Shown here: in pieces, positions 19,356 to 33,200 of the stretch
How positions within the stretch are numbered: position 1 is the first letter of the stretch
Layout: each line of letters begins with the position of its first letter
Assembly (NCBI GenBank): GCA_028564705.1
Contig: JAPXFQ010002383.1
Coordinates: 806,001-870,000 of the forward strand
From: Apricaphanius iberus
Lineage: Eukaryota > Chordata > Actinopteri > Cyprinodontiformes > Aphaniidae
Length of the DNA stretch: 64,000 bases
Direction of reading: 5' to 3'
The notes under the pieces: model-generated
Database searches by the model: none
Told to the model about the DNA's origin: nothing
Seen by the model: the letters and a program-made list of their open reading frames with translations, nothing else
Translations under genes and position numbers: made by a program

Positions 19356-20892
19356 TTGTCACCTCCCAGTAGGGGGGTGACAACTGCCATAACCTAACCA
19401 ATACCGTATTATAGCTGTGTTCTAATGACAGATTTTAAGTGGGTATTAGGCACAGTGCCCCTCCAACAATAGCCTACTGTATAGGCCAATATTCAGCTAT
19501 AATAGGCTATTTATAGAATAAAAGTGTTGTTTTCAGTACATCGCTGTACATGTGTGCAGCAAGCCTACATCCCGTCTCTGTGACAGTGTGGCTTCATACC
19601 TCAGTTATATTTACATATAATAATGAACAGACAGTCTATCTGTGCATGTTTTTTGTATACTATAGTGCATTGTCTATGTGGTTTAGCAGACCTAGTTGCT
19701 GCTACACTTATTCCTTATCAAGACACACTCCTAAACTTTGCAGGTATTTGCACTCTATCGCCCTCTCAAGGCTTGAGGCATAACATTAAATTAGCAAGTC
19801 TCTTTCTGGTGCATTTTTTTTAATTGTGCTTTTTTTATTTTAACAAGAAATGATTTTGAATAAATGTATGCCTTAATAATTACAATATACACTAGATGCC
19901 ATGTAAAAGGAATGCACTGAGTGCAATGAATAATTTGGTTTAACTATGCAGACAAAAATCAGACTAAAGGTTTGGCGTATCAGTGTATGGGATCTTAAGT
20001 ATCGCCCTCACAATATTATAATAATGTGTGACATCCACCTGTGTTTGAGCTTCCTCAGATCATTGGTGTCTACACCCCATAACTTACCCTGACCTGTAAT
20101 TCTGACTCTTGTAACCTGGTCATCTGTGCCTTAGTTGATGTTCCTATTTGTAACACTAAAATGCCACCATGACATGTGCAAACAGTATACCCTATTATTC
20201 AGCTCTCTTCACAGTAACTCTGCTCACACCCTAAAAGAGTGTGTTGTGATGTTTAATGAGCATTAGAGCTCTTGTTTGGCTAAGCTTGGTTGGAGAACCT
20301 ACAGAGACCTTGTCCAGAATGATCCTGCACAGCTTTAAATGTTTAGAAAGGTTATAAATAAGACTAGTTTGTCAAGGTGAGTGTTACAGTGGCTGTTCTC
20401 TTCAGATTGAATGTGCTTTTGTTTCATCTGCAGGGCCCTGTCAGATGGTAGTTCAACAATTATCCCTTGCTTGGGGGTTTTCCCAGCCGGGAAGTTCTCT
20501 GGTGTTTTTAGGTAATGGCATTCTATTTAAAGTTGTGCACCAAAATCTTATTTTCTAAAAATGGTTTGATGTATAATCAGTCAATCTTCAAAATTATGTT
20601 TCAATTGCATTCATAAAGGCCAAGGTGAATTACATTAATTTTCATGAGTTTATTTTAACATCTGATCAGAACTATAATCGTTAGAAACTGGAAACATTGG
20701 AACTGTGGAGCTCTGCAAGGGTTGCAGACCCCTTGTGGTGGCTGAGGGATACAACAAAGAAATTTTACGCTTAAAAGGGGGGTAGGGGTCTTATGTTTCT
20801 TCCAGGCACACCGTACCATTCTATAGCACACTCAAATAAAATTGTAACCCTAAATCTGACTAAAAATCATGAATATACTGTATCAAAATACA
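19356..20892. other. AT-rich non-coding DNA
   Basis: Nothing recognised; short chance ORFs only. Confidence 0.4.
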
Positions 20893-21260
20893 CCTTAAAG
20901 TGCAACTCACCCCAAAATAAAGTTTTGTAGTTGTTGACAAACTGTATAAATGAGTGTACAATAGCACTGTCTACATGTGCGGTGAATATTTTATGTATTT
21001 TAGTACAATTTAGTGAATATATTAATTTAGTACCAAAAACTGTTAGATTAGTGCCCCCAGCTGTTTAAAAAAATACACTGCCCTGGAATTCACTAGAATT
21101 GGAATCCTGTCTTGCTAACGGCTCAGCTAGGGTTTCTGACGTAGGCTTTGATTAGTGACGACAGCAGTCCGGCCGTAGTGGGGTATATAACACGCGTGGT
21201 CTCGGCCATACCTCCGTAGCGAGGTCCCATGAACTGCATGCAGCACAATTACTAATGACA
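20893..21260. mobile_element. Possible TTAA-type element fragment with CpG-rich end
   Basis: It begins CTTAAAGTGCAACTCACCCC, which resembles the left terminus of TTAA-type fish elements, and leads into a CpG-rich stretch at 21110-21240 containing TATATAA at 21184-21190. No inverse terminus was found downstream, so the call is weak. Confidence 0.3.
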
Positions 21261-22966
21261 ATGGGAATAACTGATATCAGTAAATGCAAAATAAAATCTG
21301 GGCTAAGAGTTCGTTTTTAATGCAATAATTATGTTTTTTTCATTCTGACATATTTTCTGTATAGAACAGTTATTTCATTTATCACTTATATGATTTACCC
21401 TGTATAAGATACAAAGGAAGATTGTGTCTAGAACCAACCTGGTATCCTTAATTATCACCAGTTTAATTTAACATTAGTAATAAGTGATCACAAAAATTTC
21501 TTAACCGCTCATCTGATTGTCTGTAGCAGTCCCATTGGCAAAGACTTATGAATGCACATATCAGGTTTCCTCTCCTTCTGTTGATACCTTTGCAGGTTCT
21601 TAAAAAAAATGTCAAAAAGAATTCTCCTCTTCACAAACTGATTGCTCCGACTAGACTAGCAGTGAAAGCCAAGACAAGAAAACATTTGAAAGTGCTTTTT
21701 TTTAATGAATTAACAATCGAACAATAATTAGTTGCAGACTACCAAAACAATTTCTCCCAAGAGCTGCAGTGCCCTTTTTTTCTAACATGCTCCACTTACA
21801 GAACAAAGACTGAGGGAATAGTCCTCTTTAGGGAATTATACTGAATGTCTGGTATTTTTTGGCTTGGGTATTTGGCTGCTTCAGTTAGCGGGGACTGAAA
21901 TATCAGACGGACTTGAATTCTGTACACGTTTGGTACTGATTGTTCCAAAAACAATAGTAACCAGAATTTAAATATCACAATTTTAAAATAACAAACTTAC
22001 ATTTAAGCTTAGTCAATGATTAGCAGCACGTGGATGATAATATTATATCTCTGTTACTAATTTCTGATCAAAAAAATTATGAAGACTACCAAAATGGTTT
22101 ATAATAAACACAGATATAGTTTTTGACCTTTTTCTGCCAACCTGAATCTGTAATCCTTTCAAAATAGTCAGCTTCCATCTGTTTTCATGATGGTTCTGGC
22201 ATTCTCAGACGACTTTAACAAATTTCTTGCTGTTTGTATTTGTGTGGTCTTTCATGACAACAATTTGTGTGTTACTGGCAACAACGACTCCAGGGACCGC
22301 TATGGATCCCTGTCAAACATTTTGAAGCACTTGGATATGAAATTACGACTAGCGGTTCATTCTCTGCAGTGTGTGGTACAGTCCTCCATCTGAAGCACAG
22401 TAGAAATCTGTGCTTTTCATCATTTCATCATCAAACTTTATTTTTCATCATAACTCTTGCTACAGTGTTTAGAATAAGTTAAAGATTTAACTCAATTCTG
22501 TAGACTCCATAATAGAAAAGTATTACAATAGTTCAGCCTTAAAGTTACCAATGCATGGGCAAATTTTGCTTCATCACTCTGGACCGGATATTTCTAATTG
22601 TTGTAATATTAAGAAGGTGAGAGCCAGGATTCTTTACTTTTTTTAGTGGAGACAAATTTTATTGCCATCCAGAGTAAGCAAAGAGAAGAATCTTGCACGT
22701 TCTGTCTCATCTGAATTTACAAGCAGAAATATAAAAAGGATCCAGGTTTTTATGTCTAAGACATGCTTGTAGTCTTCCTCACTGACTGGATTCAGCAGGA
22801 TTTATAGAAAAATATATTTTTGTATAAATCAGCACTTCATCAGCTTCATTAGCAATGTTTCAATTGGAAAAATACTCTAAACACAATTCTTTAAATGAAT
22901 ATGAATGCCTGAAATTATTGCCATGCTGTTGACAAAGCCACTTTCTAAAATCCAATCTGTGCAGAT
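21261..22966. other. AT-rich non-coding DNA
   Basis: Nothing recognised. Confidence 0.4.
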
Positions 22967-23082
22967 TGGTGGGCAATTTGGGGTTAAATGCCTTGTTCAG
23001 AGGCACATTGACATGTATGAGGCAAACGTAGAATCTAACCTACAGCTTTCAGATTGCAAGGTGACTACCCACTGATCTAGAC
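22967..23082 (-). mobile_element. tRNA-derived SINE fragment
   Basis: The minus-strand reading begins with a tRNA-like head (TCAGTGGGTAGTCACCTTGC, then a B-box-like GGTTAGATTCT). It is followed by ATGTGCCTCTGAACAAGGCA and TTAACCCCAAATTGCCCACC, the degenerate form of the 'gtgtccttgagcaagacact' body seen at 17.1 kb. Confidence 0.55.
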
Positions 23083-24164
23083 TCACGCACAGTGAGTAAG
23101 CAATTTTTGTATTATGGCGTCATCTGCTTTATAGTTTTTTGTGAAACGATGATTTATATTCGTGCATGATTGTCAGTAAAATCAGTGGTGAAACTTTAAT
23201 GACCTATTTTCCCCCACAACTGTTTAGAGCTCTTGTCAGTTAGAACATTATATTGGCAACCAATCCAACTACCAGCTTTAATTAAGTTGTTTGAGTCATT
23301 GCTCTAGTCTTCAGCTGATGTGCTGCAGTATGTTTTTGAGACAATGCGAACACTGCAGACAGAGGCTGTCAGATCTGCATCCAACATTTATTTGTTGGGT
23401 TTCATTTGCAGTATGTGACACTTTTGATAAATCTTTTTCTTTCGCAAGTTGTTGGCTCTGTCGCCATAAAGGATTTTTGTGATTTTAAGCATTTTGGACA
23501 AGCATTAAAACCTAATTACAAGGCTTCTTGCTTTAAAGTTCAGCATGTATTAGTGGATCCGTTTGTTATCCATTTTATTTCTAGCACATGCAAAGCGCAG
23601 ATACAATTATTACTGATGCCACTGCACACATCTTCTGTCTGATTATGACCATCTTTGTGCTGGCTTTAATGTTATTCATAATTTAAATTTCCCAAGGCCA
23701 TGCTATTCTATTAAATCAACATAAAGCTTAAGTACTCATACTTTCTCTTCTATATTTGGTTGTTTTGCAGCCTCTACCCAGATTTCATAGTTTATTTTGT
23801 AGGATCCCTAATTACTGTGAACCCTTATGCCTCCAAAACTCTATGAACAATATCGGGCTATGCATGGAGAACAATAGAGGAAAATTATGATTAAAGAAAT
23901 ACCCAACTAAATAACTTGCCTTCTAAATAACTACTTTAGTAGACTAATGTCTGTCAAATAAGGAGGTAAGTTGGAACATGTCAATGTGTTTAATCCAAAA
24001 CAATTGCAAAGGTAAACACAATATTGGTATCCTATAAAACCGAAACCATATATATGTGTGGAGTAGAAAAATTATTTTTCTTTTTTTAACTGTCATTAAA
24101 TCAACATAAATCTTCCCAGTTCTAGGTTTGTTGGGATAACCCAAGAAATGTTTATTTGCTAGAT
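23083..24164. other. AT-rich non-coding DNA
   Basis: Nothing recognised. Confidence 0.4.
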
Positions 24165-25310
24165 GCCAGAATGCATTTAGTGGCATGAAACTAAACACAC
24201 TCTCAGGACTTAATTTACCAAGTTTGATTCTTCTAAGGATTATACTGAATCAGTGCTAGTCACAGCGAATAATTCAAGGAATGGCTTATGCTTCACACAG
24301 ATTAGACATAATATTCTGAACACTTTACTTATGGTGTCTATATCCCATTTGGTTGACAAAACAGCCCTGACTCATTACAGACTCCACAAGGCCGCTAAAG
24401 GTGTGCTGTGGTATCTGAAACTAAGACCCTTGAAGTCAGGGATTTCCCACTGCAGAAAGCCACCTTTAGTAGGAAATTTAATATTAAGAATTATCTGTTC
24501 TGGGTATTCTACTGTGACTCATAGTTACTGTGAGCTATATCTTCATGATATGTTTTCCAACCTGATTGTACGACACTGTATGACTTAAATCATGGTCAAA
24601 TGAATTGATGTTAAATTCCCACATCCTGTTGTACCATGGAAACGACCCTCTGTAGACTGGACATCCTGACATTTTACAAGACTCTGCCTTCTACATCCTA
24701 AGATTCCTGAAAGTCTACTATCCTCACCCTGAAGAAATGTTTTCTGATATGATATAGATAGTAGTGAGGATTACTGAATCTATAAAAGACTGTGTCAGTT
24801 GTTTGGAGACAGGTCAGTATCCTGCATATTACTGTGAGTCTGTTACCTCCTTGCTTGATCAACCAAGTATGTCATTAAACCTCCATAAATCTGAAGAAAT
24901 CTTCTCTCAGCATTTATTTAAGAGACTCTACGGTAACATCACCGTTCTGGTATTTTTGGAAGAATATCTTTTTAGATACACACGAATGAAATTATGGCTC
25001 ATTGTCTGGCCTCTGCTGAACTTGATGGCGTTAAAAAGAGGTCGTTGACACATTTGATTAATCTGTACTGGATTGGAGTATGTATTTTAAAGTTGCAACA
25101 CCTTTGCTCCTAAGGTGTGGAATTGGGGATGCCGCTTTAATGCTTTTAAGTAGTGAGACTGGGGCTCCTTTGAAAAAGCTTGTTTGTCCAGCACATCTTA
25201 CTGATTTTCAATTGGACTGACCTTATGACACTTTGGTGGCCAAGTCAATAACTCCAACTCAGTGCTATGCTCCGTGCTTGCTCAGACTTGGGAAAAGATG
25301 AATTCCAGAA
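24165..25310 (-). pseudogene. Tc1-like transposon relic with insertion
   Basis: On the minus strand, 25180-25300 reads LTWPP..SPIEN..DVLDKQ, the third catalytic Glu block (NPIEHLWD) of Tc1 transposases with a stop in it. The C-terminal QIPQHTF-type block and 3' flank lie at 24165-24450. The intervening 24450-25085 does not match and looks like inserted sequence. 24165-24450 is an inverted copy of 29930-30212 (about 85% by eye), which defines a shared element end. Stops and frameshifts make this a pseudogene. Confidence 0.6.
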
Positions 25311-27904
25311 GACTGCTCCCCCACCCTGAATCTTCATCCTAAACCTCCATTGGCACATCATCCAGAAACTTCAACACGTTTAAGTCTATAAACATTGCTG
25401 CTTGTGATATGTACATACAAAAGTCAAATCAGGAACATGGGCACCAAAGAGACATCTGGTGTGTTGAGGTTTTAGTCACAATGACAAAACTTAATTTTAA
25501 GACGTCTGGATGCCAGTTTTTTTGCCGTAACCAGCCAGGGTCATGTCCAGCGACGAATCTAACAGGGTAAAGACTATTTTGTACTAATACATTTAAAATA
25601 CTAAACGAGAAATAATTATAAAAAAATATGGGTCAAAGACAACAATACGTTTTTGTACCTGTCCTCTAGGCATCTTATTTCGGTAGCTGAGTGGTATCCT
25701 CCACTCCTCTTGGAGATGTCCTCTATAAAAGTAATAATTTATACTTTAGAACTTACATAAACGTCTGATAGATTTCACAGCGTGCATATTTGACTAAGGT
25801 GTATGGTCGGAGACATATGTCAATGCAGAAAGCTAGCTAGAAAAGTCTAGTCTAAAATAGCCACAGCGGTGAAAGCGAGCCCCTTATACTGGGGAGTGCA
25901 GGAGGAAAACGCTTTCTTTTCTTCTGTATATTTGGTGTGGAGGTTGATGGGTCATGATCAGTGCTCTCATATCTAGGAACAACGTCATATACTCAAGTAT
26001 TTGCAAAACTGTTTTACCGACAGTTAACTATAGCCGTTACCAAGCTTTCTTACCTTTCTCCGTGAGAAACTTTGCCATTTCCACTTACGTTTTGATGCTG
26101 TGAACATTTTTCATTTGTGTCTATCTGTTGTAGGCTTCTCCTAAACTAAATCTAGTTTTAGATCTTGTAAGGTCGCTCCTCTTCTGAGAAAGATAATGAA
26201 ATCTCTGGGGCTCAGACACAGCAGCTAAACTTACCGTGTGCTCCATTTCCTACATTACATTCCTTGTTGTTTGAGGCGCGCCGTTTTTGTCTGGAAAACG
26301 TAAATATAAACACAGTGCGGTGGTCGAAAAAAGTTTTTTTTTTTAGATTTTTGGAAAAATGTAACTTTTAAAGGAAAGGGTGCACTTTCATTCTGCACAC
26401 CTCTAAACTCCTCGTTGAAGTATTACCTTTTTAAAGAGCCAGCTTTTAAGAAACATTTTCCATATTCAACCTTTAAATGTTAAGTGCTGGATTTATATAA
26501 AAAACATCAACCATAATTATTAAAATTAATGATTAAATATAACATAAATTAGAAGTGTAACATGAAAAAAAAGATTTTTGTGCCTATTTTGAAAATTTTC
26601 TCTAATACTAATACAAATACCTTTCCACCCTCAGCAAATACAAATACCGATACAAATACCAGCTGCTTTGCACGCCCCTAATGGACATATAACCTGTGAA
26701 AGCATCTCAGCAGGTTTTGTACAGTATGTAAACAGTATCAGACTCCCAAAATCTCCAAATGTAAACCTTACCTGTTTTTATATTGTGTTCCTAAGCTTTG
26801 GCTGTACAGACATGGTGTTAATGTGGTATAGCTCCCTGCAGAGCCTTGTTCTTTGTGTCTGCTCAGCTTCCTGCGGTAAGTTTGTTCCCTTTTTCGGGCT
26901 CCTTGCTGCGCTTGTTTCCTTGTCTAAGATTCAAACCCCGAGGTGAGATCTCTGCAGGGATCATTCAAGGATAAGCAGATTTGGAAGTGTGGTTTTACTT
27001 GCCTGCGAGTGGAGTGATGCTAATGAAAAGCAGGAATCCACTCACTTCCATTCACTTGACTGGAATGGTTAGGAGGGTTAATATTTTTGCTTAAATCTCA
27101 ATTAAAACAGAATAAGAGTTCAACTTTTATTCTCAAGACAAGTTGGAAAGTGTATTTTTACCATCGATTCTTAATGTTCTGTGCCAAAAGAACATGCTTT
27201 AAATGCATTGAGTATCACAGGAAGAGAGGGAAATTGTTGTTAATGTCAGGTTTTCATCGATATGTTTGTGGGGCAAGAACCTTTCTTTGTTGTTTCCTAA
27301 AAAAAAAAAACAATCAGACATTTGAAGCTGATCCAGAATGCCGCTTTTTCTTAAAAATTATTCCACACCATCATTGTAAAAAAAAAGAAAAAATGAAAAG
27401 AAAAAAAGAAAAACAACATATATGCAGTAATACCATCAGGCTGCCAACAGGCGTGTTTCAATGTCCCCTAACCCACACATTGCTAAAATGGAATATTCCA
27501 TGACTGTGGCAAGTGAATGACAACAGCACCAAGTAGTCTTGTGTGAGTGTGTGCTTTCACTGTTAAGGCTGGTTCACATATTGGCCATCTTAAAAGACTG
27601 CTCCATGCCACTGACCATCCTCAGCTACTTTCTGTAAAAATGTGTTGGTGATATTTCTTGCAGATCATTAGAGACCCTGCCTGCTCACATCCTTCCAGCT
27701 GTTGAGAAAGGGACTGATCTCCGAACGTGCATGCATAATGATCGCACTCCATCAACTGACCAAACGTAAACCTTTCTCAGATCATTTAACTCAGTCAGAA
27801 ACAAAGTTTTCTGTTTAAAATTTATTCAAAGCCCCAAAAAAAGAAAGAAATCATATGGTATGTAGGACCGATCTATCTTTTATAGTTGTGGCAAGGTACA
27901 CAAC
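25311..27904. other. Non-coding DNA with a CpG-containing block and a degenerate repeat
   Basis: 25500-26340 is less AT-rich and includes GGCGCGCC, but no exon or transposase is recognisable. 26600-26665 is a degenerate ACAAATACC repeat ending in a TTTGCACGCCCCT sequence that may be a DNA-transposon end. The ORF at 27087-27503 is Lys-rich low-complexity translation of A-rich sequence. Confidence 0.35.
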
Positions 27905-27985
27905 GAGGGCCCGGTTGGGATTCAATCCCACGACTCCCGTGTGAGAGTCATGCGCACTAACCATTCAGCCAAAAGAATATCCCTG
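27905..27985 (-). mobile_element. tRNA-derived SINE head / tRNA-like pseudogene
   Basis: The minus strand reads TGGCTGAATGGTTAGTGCGC (A-box-like), then an anticodon-arm-like TGACTCTCACACGGGAGTC, then TGGGATTGAATCCC (B-box-like). The anticodon loop resembles a CAC (Val) loop, but the stem has three extra bases and the acceptor stem does not pair. It is therefore not a functional tRNA. Confidence 0.5.
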
Positions 27986-29149
27986 TGGCCAAGAAGCCAG
28001 GGCACATGATCAAACGGAGCCATAGTTACAGGACCTCCACGCTGTCACATAAGCAAGTCACAAATATAAAGGAGACACTTTTCCTGACTACTCTGTTGCA
28101 CATCTGTGCTGCCTTCAAAGAGCGTTAGTTCAAAAACATAGTACTTTAAAAAAATTATAACAAAACCCCTGAAAATAATATAAGCCATAAACCTGGTGGT
28201 TGGCAAGCAACGTTTGGTGCATGCTAAATATGTTCTCTCTATTTTTTTTTTTTACCAAGTACTAAAAACAAATCCAAACTATATTATTTTCATTAATTGT
28301 GTTTTAGCATATCTCAGATTTTTTTTCAGACTTACACATTTTGTTTGAAAGGTCTTGGATTTCCAGTTCTAATTTGATATTTTGTCAATTTTGTACCAGT
28401 TCCTTTCTCTCAACAGTATATTTCAGGTAGCATGACAAAATGGTCACTTCTGAAGACAAGCTTTTTAGAGATTGTAAAACACACTTTTTGCAGATGCTGC
28501 AACTTTTAATTTTGTGCAGCAAAACCAGCAAACTCTGTGGCACCAATGATAAAGTTAAAAGCAACAAATCGATACAGATTAAGATGATAAAGATAGAAAT
28601 TAACATACAGCTCTGCATTCATTTCTTTAAAATTTGGCTGTGCGCTTGGTTTTCATAAATTCAGGGGGATTGTATAGTGTTGTAATTCCAGCAGAACCTG
28701 TCTAAATCCTACTGATTTCTTAAATTTATGCATATAGCCATTATTATTTAATTCCATGCAAGTGTCTTTTAATTATTCTTGGTAGGAAGGGATCTGCTCT
28801 CTGTCATTAATTGACTGTCAAAGGTTCAGTTTTGATAGTATTTAGCCTGTTTGTTCAGACTTCTACGCGATTATACATTAATATGGCATTTTTTTTAGTA
28901 TAATGCAGTTACCAATTAAGTGTTTAAATACAGAACATTCTGCAAGTTACTGTATTTCCCTTTTAATAATTTAACCTTTTATTAATTCCTGCATTAAGAA
29001 TGTTAAGTTATTGTAGTTATTTTCCCAATTTAAAAATACTAATACTAGGAAGGTAAATCTATTGGTATATCAGCTCAACCAAGAATATTTTTCACCCGCT
29101 GTCACTACTTGCAACCCATTTGAAACAACATGAAAGGTCTGCTGAAAAT
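27986..29149. other. AT-rich non-coding DNA
   Basis: Nothing recognised. Confidence 0.4.
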
Positions 29150-29210
29150 GTCAACTTGAAATGGCTTGTTGCTGAAAGTGTGCTATACAAATAAATTTGC
29201 CTTGCCTTGT
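29150..29210 (+). mobile_element. LINE 3' tail ending in TTGCC repeats
   Basis: Contains TGAAAGTGTGCTATACAAAT followed by AAATTTGCCTTGCCTTG, the 3' end of a common teleost CR1/L2-type LINE. The same tail occurs at 50.5 kb on the plus strand and at 41.0 kb on the minus strand. Confidence 0.6.
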
Positions 29211-29359
29211 CACAAACATTACTACCTGGCACATACTTTAACAGAAATTAAGATTATTATATTTCAAAAATACATTTTTAAAACTGTTAAATGTGTTTTT
29301 TATTCAGATGCAGTTCCAGACATCTAAATTCTAGAAATTAGTGTTGTCTAATGACTGGA

Positions 29360-29486
29360 CCAGTGACGAAGTTACATAAAGGACATTTTTCTATGTTACA
29401 ATTGAAAAAGCTTCTAAACAACAGCTGCAAAGGGCCCCGTGTCTTTGTTCGCCTGGGGCCCAAAACTGCTAAATCCGCCACTGACC
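29360..29486. mobile_element. hAT-like MITE fragment
   Basis: The right end, reverse-complemented, reads CAGTGGCGGATTTAGCAG and leads into GGGCCCCAGGCG, a terminus familiar from fish hAT elements. A CAGTGACGAAG sequence near 29360 may be the other end. No 8-bp duplication was found. Confidence 0.4.
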
Positions 29487-29929
29487 GCCAGTACATGTAC
29501 TCTGTTACTACCCAACACTGCATGTTTATACAAGCAATGCAATTCTAAAATAGTGCCGTATTACAAGTTTATGTGTTGAGAAATGAACCTACGTTGATAC
29601 GTTTGCACACCATTTGAAACAGCAAAGTTATAGATTAGCTAAAAGTGACTGCAAGTTACAGTATGCTCAAAAAAGCGCTCATGTAATTAATAGTCCCAAA
29701 TGATGCAGATTTTACTTATATTTTAGTTTGCTCCTTTGCTGCCAAGTAGAAGGACTTTTGTCAGAAACTGACGAAGCTCCTCATACCCCTCTGTTTTGAG
29801 TCTGCATGCGGAAAAGCTTCATTTGCAGAGGTGTACAGCCCTCACCCTTACTCCTCCCCCTTGCCGCAGCATCATATTGTCTCTCATGCACATGCAACCC
29901 CTGGAATAAGGGCAAAGACAGAGGGCTAA

Positions 29930-30212
29930 AGGTGTTAAATGGGATTGAGACCTGAAGGCTCTTAGTTTCAGATACCACAGCACACCTTTAGTAGCCTTCT
30001 TTAGTCGGTAATGAGGGCTTTTTTGGCAACAAAATAGGGATAAAGACCCTATAAGTCAAGTGTTCAGAATAGTGTGTCTAAGCTGTATAAAGGGTAAGCC
30101 ATTCCTTGAATGTTTCACTTTGACAAGCACTGATTCACTGTAATCTTTAGAGGGATCAAACTTTGCTAATTAAGTCCTGAGAGTGTGTTTAGTTTCATGT
30201 CACTACATGCAA
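29930..30212 (+). pseudogene. Tc1-like transposase C-terminus and 3' end
   Basis: Contains CAGATACCACAGCACACC (29970 on), which encodes the QIPQHT block near the C-terminus of one fish Tc1 family, followed by a degenerate ending and 3' flank. It is an inverted copy of 24165-24450. No upstream catalytic domain is visible here. Confidence 0.6.
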
Positions 30213-33200
30213 AAATCTGAAAAGTTTCTACAACTTTTTAATTAATTCAAAGGCTTTAAAAAAAGAAAACTGAAATTTCATTTTTTAGTTCTGAGACAAA
30301 ATGCATTTTTACGTTACTATGAACCAGCTCTAATGGAAAACTCTAATCAGCATTAGTAGACATTTTGTAGTCATTTTGTGAGGGCTGTAGATTCTAAAAT
30401 GTATTTTTCATTTCATTCATAATATGAATTTTCCCCATCTGTGAAGAGGAGTCTCCAAGAATCAAGAAATTACGCAATTATCTGATCCATATCGGAAACA
30501 TTTCGTGTATGAGCAAATATTGCAGAAAAATGAAAGAAGACAAGATGTCATTGTTCTGGTTTGTGGATACGCCGAGGAGGTAAAATATCATTACAGCCTA
30601 GAGAGAAGATAAAAGGAAATATTCTAAGTTCCAGCAGGAGCCAAGTTTGACTGTTCCCATTTTTTTTCACATAGTGGAGATCTGCATCACATTAAATCCC
30701 CAATGTTCCCTTTGTAGTTGTGCATCATTAAGTTGAAAAGCTGGCTCTTTGTTTCCAATATTATTATGAAAAGCAACTTGTTTTGCCATTTAGAGTGTAT
30801 ATGAACATTTTTAAAACATGTTCTTTTCAAGCAGAGTGTTTTCATAAACAAATTAAAAAGTAACACAAACCAGCTACATCCTCATCTAGCTGTAGTCTTT
30901 AATATTCTTGTTTATAGTGTTTAAAGATGTAAAATGAGGTTTATCAAAATGCTTCTCTGAGGCCATAAAAGGAAGAAATCTTTAAAAACTTAATCTATGG
31001 AAAGAATAGGCCTAAAGAAGTTCTAAGGATAGCTTAGAAGCAGTGCCGGATCCAGAAGTTTCTGAGTATGAGGCCATCAAGGGGCCACAATATTTTCAAA
31101 GGCGCCAAGTATTAGTCCAACATCCATACACACAATCCCCGGTTTTCATAAGGTAGATACATTTCACCACCCACACCATGCTGAAACACATCAACGCGGT
31201 TGGTCAACTTCAGAGCACCAAAATCACACCAAGAAGCAGTGAGACAAAATCAGGTAATTTTAAGCAGTTCATATATTATTTGTATTTTTATTCAAAAGAG
31301 TTCTTAAAAAAACCTTCAAATTCCTACTTATGCACAGCTATTTACCAAATTATAGCATGTGAATACATTTTTATCCTTAACCAAAATTGTTTTGCAATGT
31401 TTTATGCCTCCTTTATTATTTTTTTATGGTTTTACTTGCACCTCTTTATTTAAACTTGTAAAGCATGATGCTTACCTAATCTCTCTTTGCTTATGATCTG
31501 TAGAAGAACTTCAGAAGGAATATGTGGTTCTGTCACTATCCTGTCTTGTGTAGCACTTTGCTGATGTTGGCCTTTGTGGTAAATATTTTCACTTTGGATT
31601 AATAATTCAAAAAGAGACAATTTGACATAATTATTTGTCTGGGCTGTGTTTGGGTTGGGAATTGCTGCTGTGGTGTAAATCAACAGCAGTTGGCTGCCAG
31701 TGGGATAGCTTGAAACCACATAAAAAGGACAAGGGCGGCGTAAATTGTGTCGACCGCATTAACTATTCAGCCTCTTCCCATTGTTTTTCCTTCATGATCT
31801 GAAAGCTGCAGCTGCAGAATGAAGCCTGCTAAATGAAGCTTTTTTTCATATTTGTTCCCATAATGTGTCCCCTGTGTTCAGGTAGATAATGTGTTGTAGG
31901 TCACAAAAGCCATAATGTTTTACAGTGGTAATTTTAATCTTGCTATAAAATGTGCAACTAAGCAATTGAATATCTGTAAAGATTTGGGACAGTAGGACCA
32001 AGGGTTCTGTCGTGAATATGTACGGGTGACATTGACGAAAAAGGGTAAACATAGTTCCTTCGCTCATATAAGATAGAACCACAGCCACGGAGCCAGACTG
32101 TCTGAGTAGGCCTACTTTTAGGAAAAAGGGAAACTCTCAGCACGTGCAGAAACAGTTCACTTTACAGGTCAACAAGCATGAGAGAGAAAAATTGCTGGAA
32201 ACATGTTAAATAGAAACGGGGAACAGGAACTGCGGCTGTCAGGACACAGCTCTCTCCCAGAAGAGATATTTATACAACACTCCCAAGGCTGTAATCGTGG
32301 TCTCTTAACTATGTCTTCGAGACGGCAAAATGGAAGTGTTTATCCGAACCCTGTGGAGAAGTGACAGGAATAGCCAGTAGCAGTATAACATGAAACAGCC
32401 CTTCTGCTGGCTAGCTCAACTATGCTCTAGCTATTTTTAATCAGGAAACCTCTGCTTATTTTGTTTTTTTCAGCAGACTTTGTCTCTAATCAAAGGATCT
32501 GAACTGCTATGTTTTGGAAATGAAATGGGCAATTATGGTACCAACCTTTTTCCTTTTTTTGTTGTTGGTGAAGTTGGATTTTTGGCTCAGCTGTTTAGAA
32601 AACATGCAGAGAAAGTATAGACCTTTGGAAATTATAAAATGTATCACGAAGAAACGAAAAAACATGAATGTATAAAAAGTGAACAGATTTTTTTTAAAAA
32701 ATGTTTTATGAAGTTTCGCATTTATTAAAGTAATTATTTTGTTTAAAGTGTGTATTGAAGAAAATGCGAGATTGGTCACTTCCATAAAGTTAGGTTAAGG
32801 GCTTTAGATTTTTGCTTATGAGCCTTTAGTGAGACAATGATGCACCAAATTTATTTTTTGTTATTAATATAGAAGAATGTTGGCTACTAGCACTGCTAGC
32901 TCATCCATCTAGGTAAAAGAGTCAGATAGGGTGCAGTCAAAAACAAACCCCAGACATTCAGTGTTGTCAAGTTTGTGTCTTTGTATTCTGCATGTCTTCA
33001 GATCCTCCTCAGAATCATTTTTAAAAAGGAGATTCTGACATTAAAAGCACGTATGTTCTTGAATGAGTCAAGCTGCTGCTGCCTGATACCCTGACAGATA
33101 GGTCAGGGTGTAAATGTGTCTCTTTGAATTGAGCTCCCTAGGCGGACTTGGCTCTCATAGCTCATCAGTGGAGATGAGACCATTTTTTCTCAATGTTTTA

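Noticed and set aside
21180..21230. 5S rRNA-like GGCCATACC next to a TATATAA box
   Set aside because: Only about nine bases agree with the 5S start and the internal control regions are absent.
27087..27503. 138-codon Lys-rich ORF
   Set aside because: Poly-Lys stretches come from A-rich low-complexity DNA.
27905..27985. Functional tRNA gene
   Set aside because: A- and B-box-like motifs are present, but the acceptor stem does not pair and the anticodon arm has extra bases; it fits a SINE head or pseudogene.
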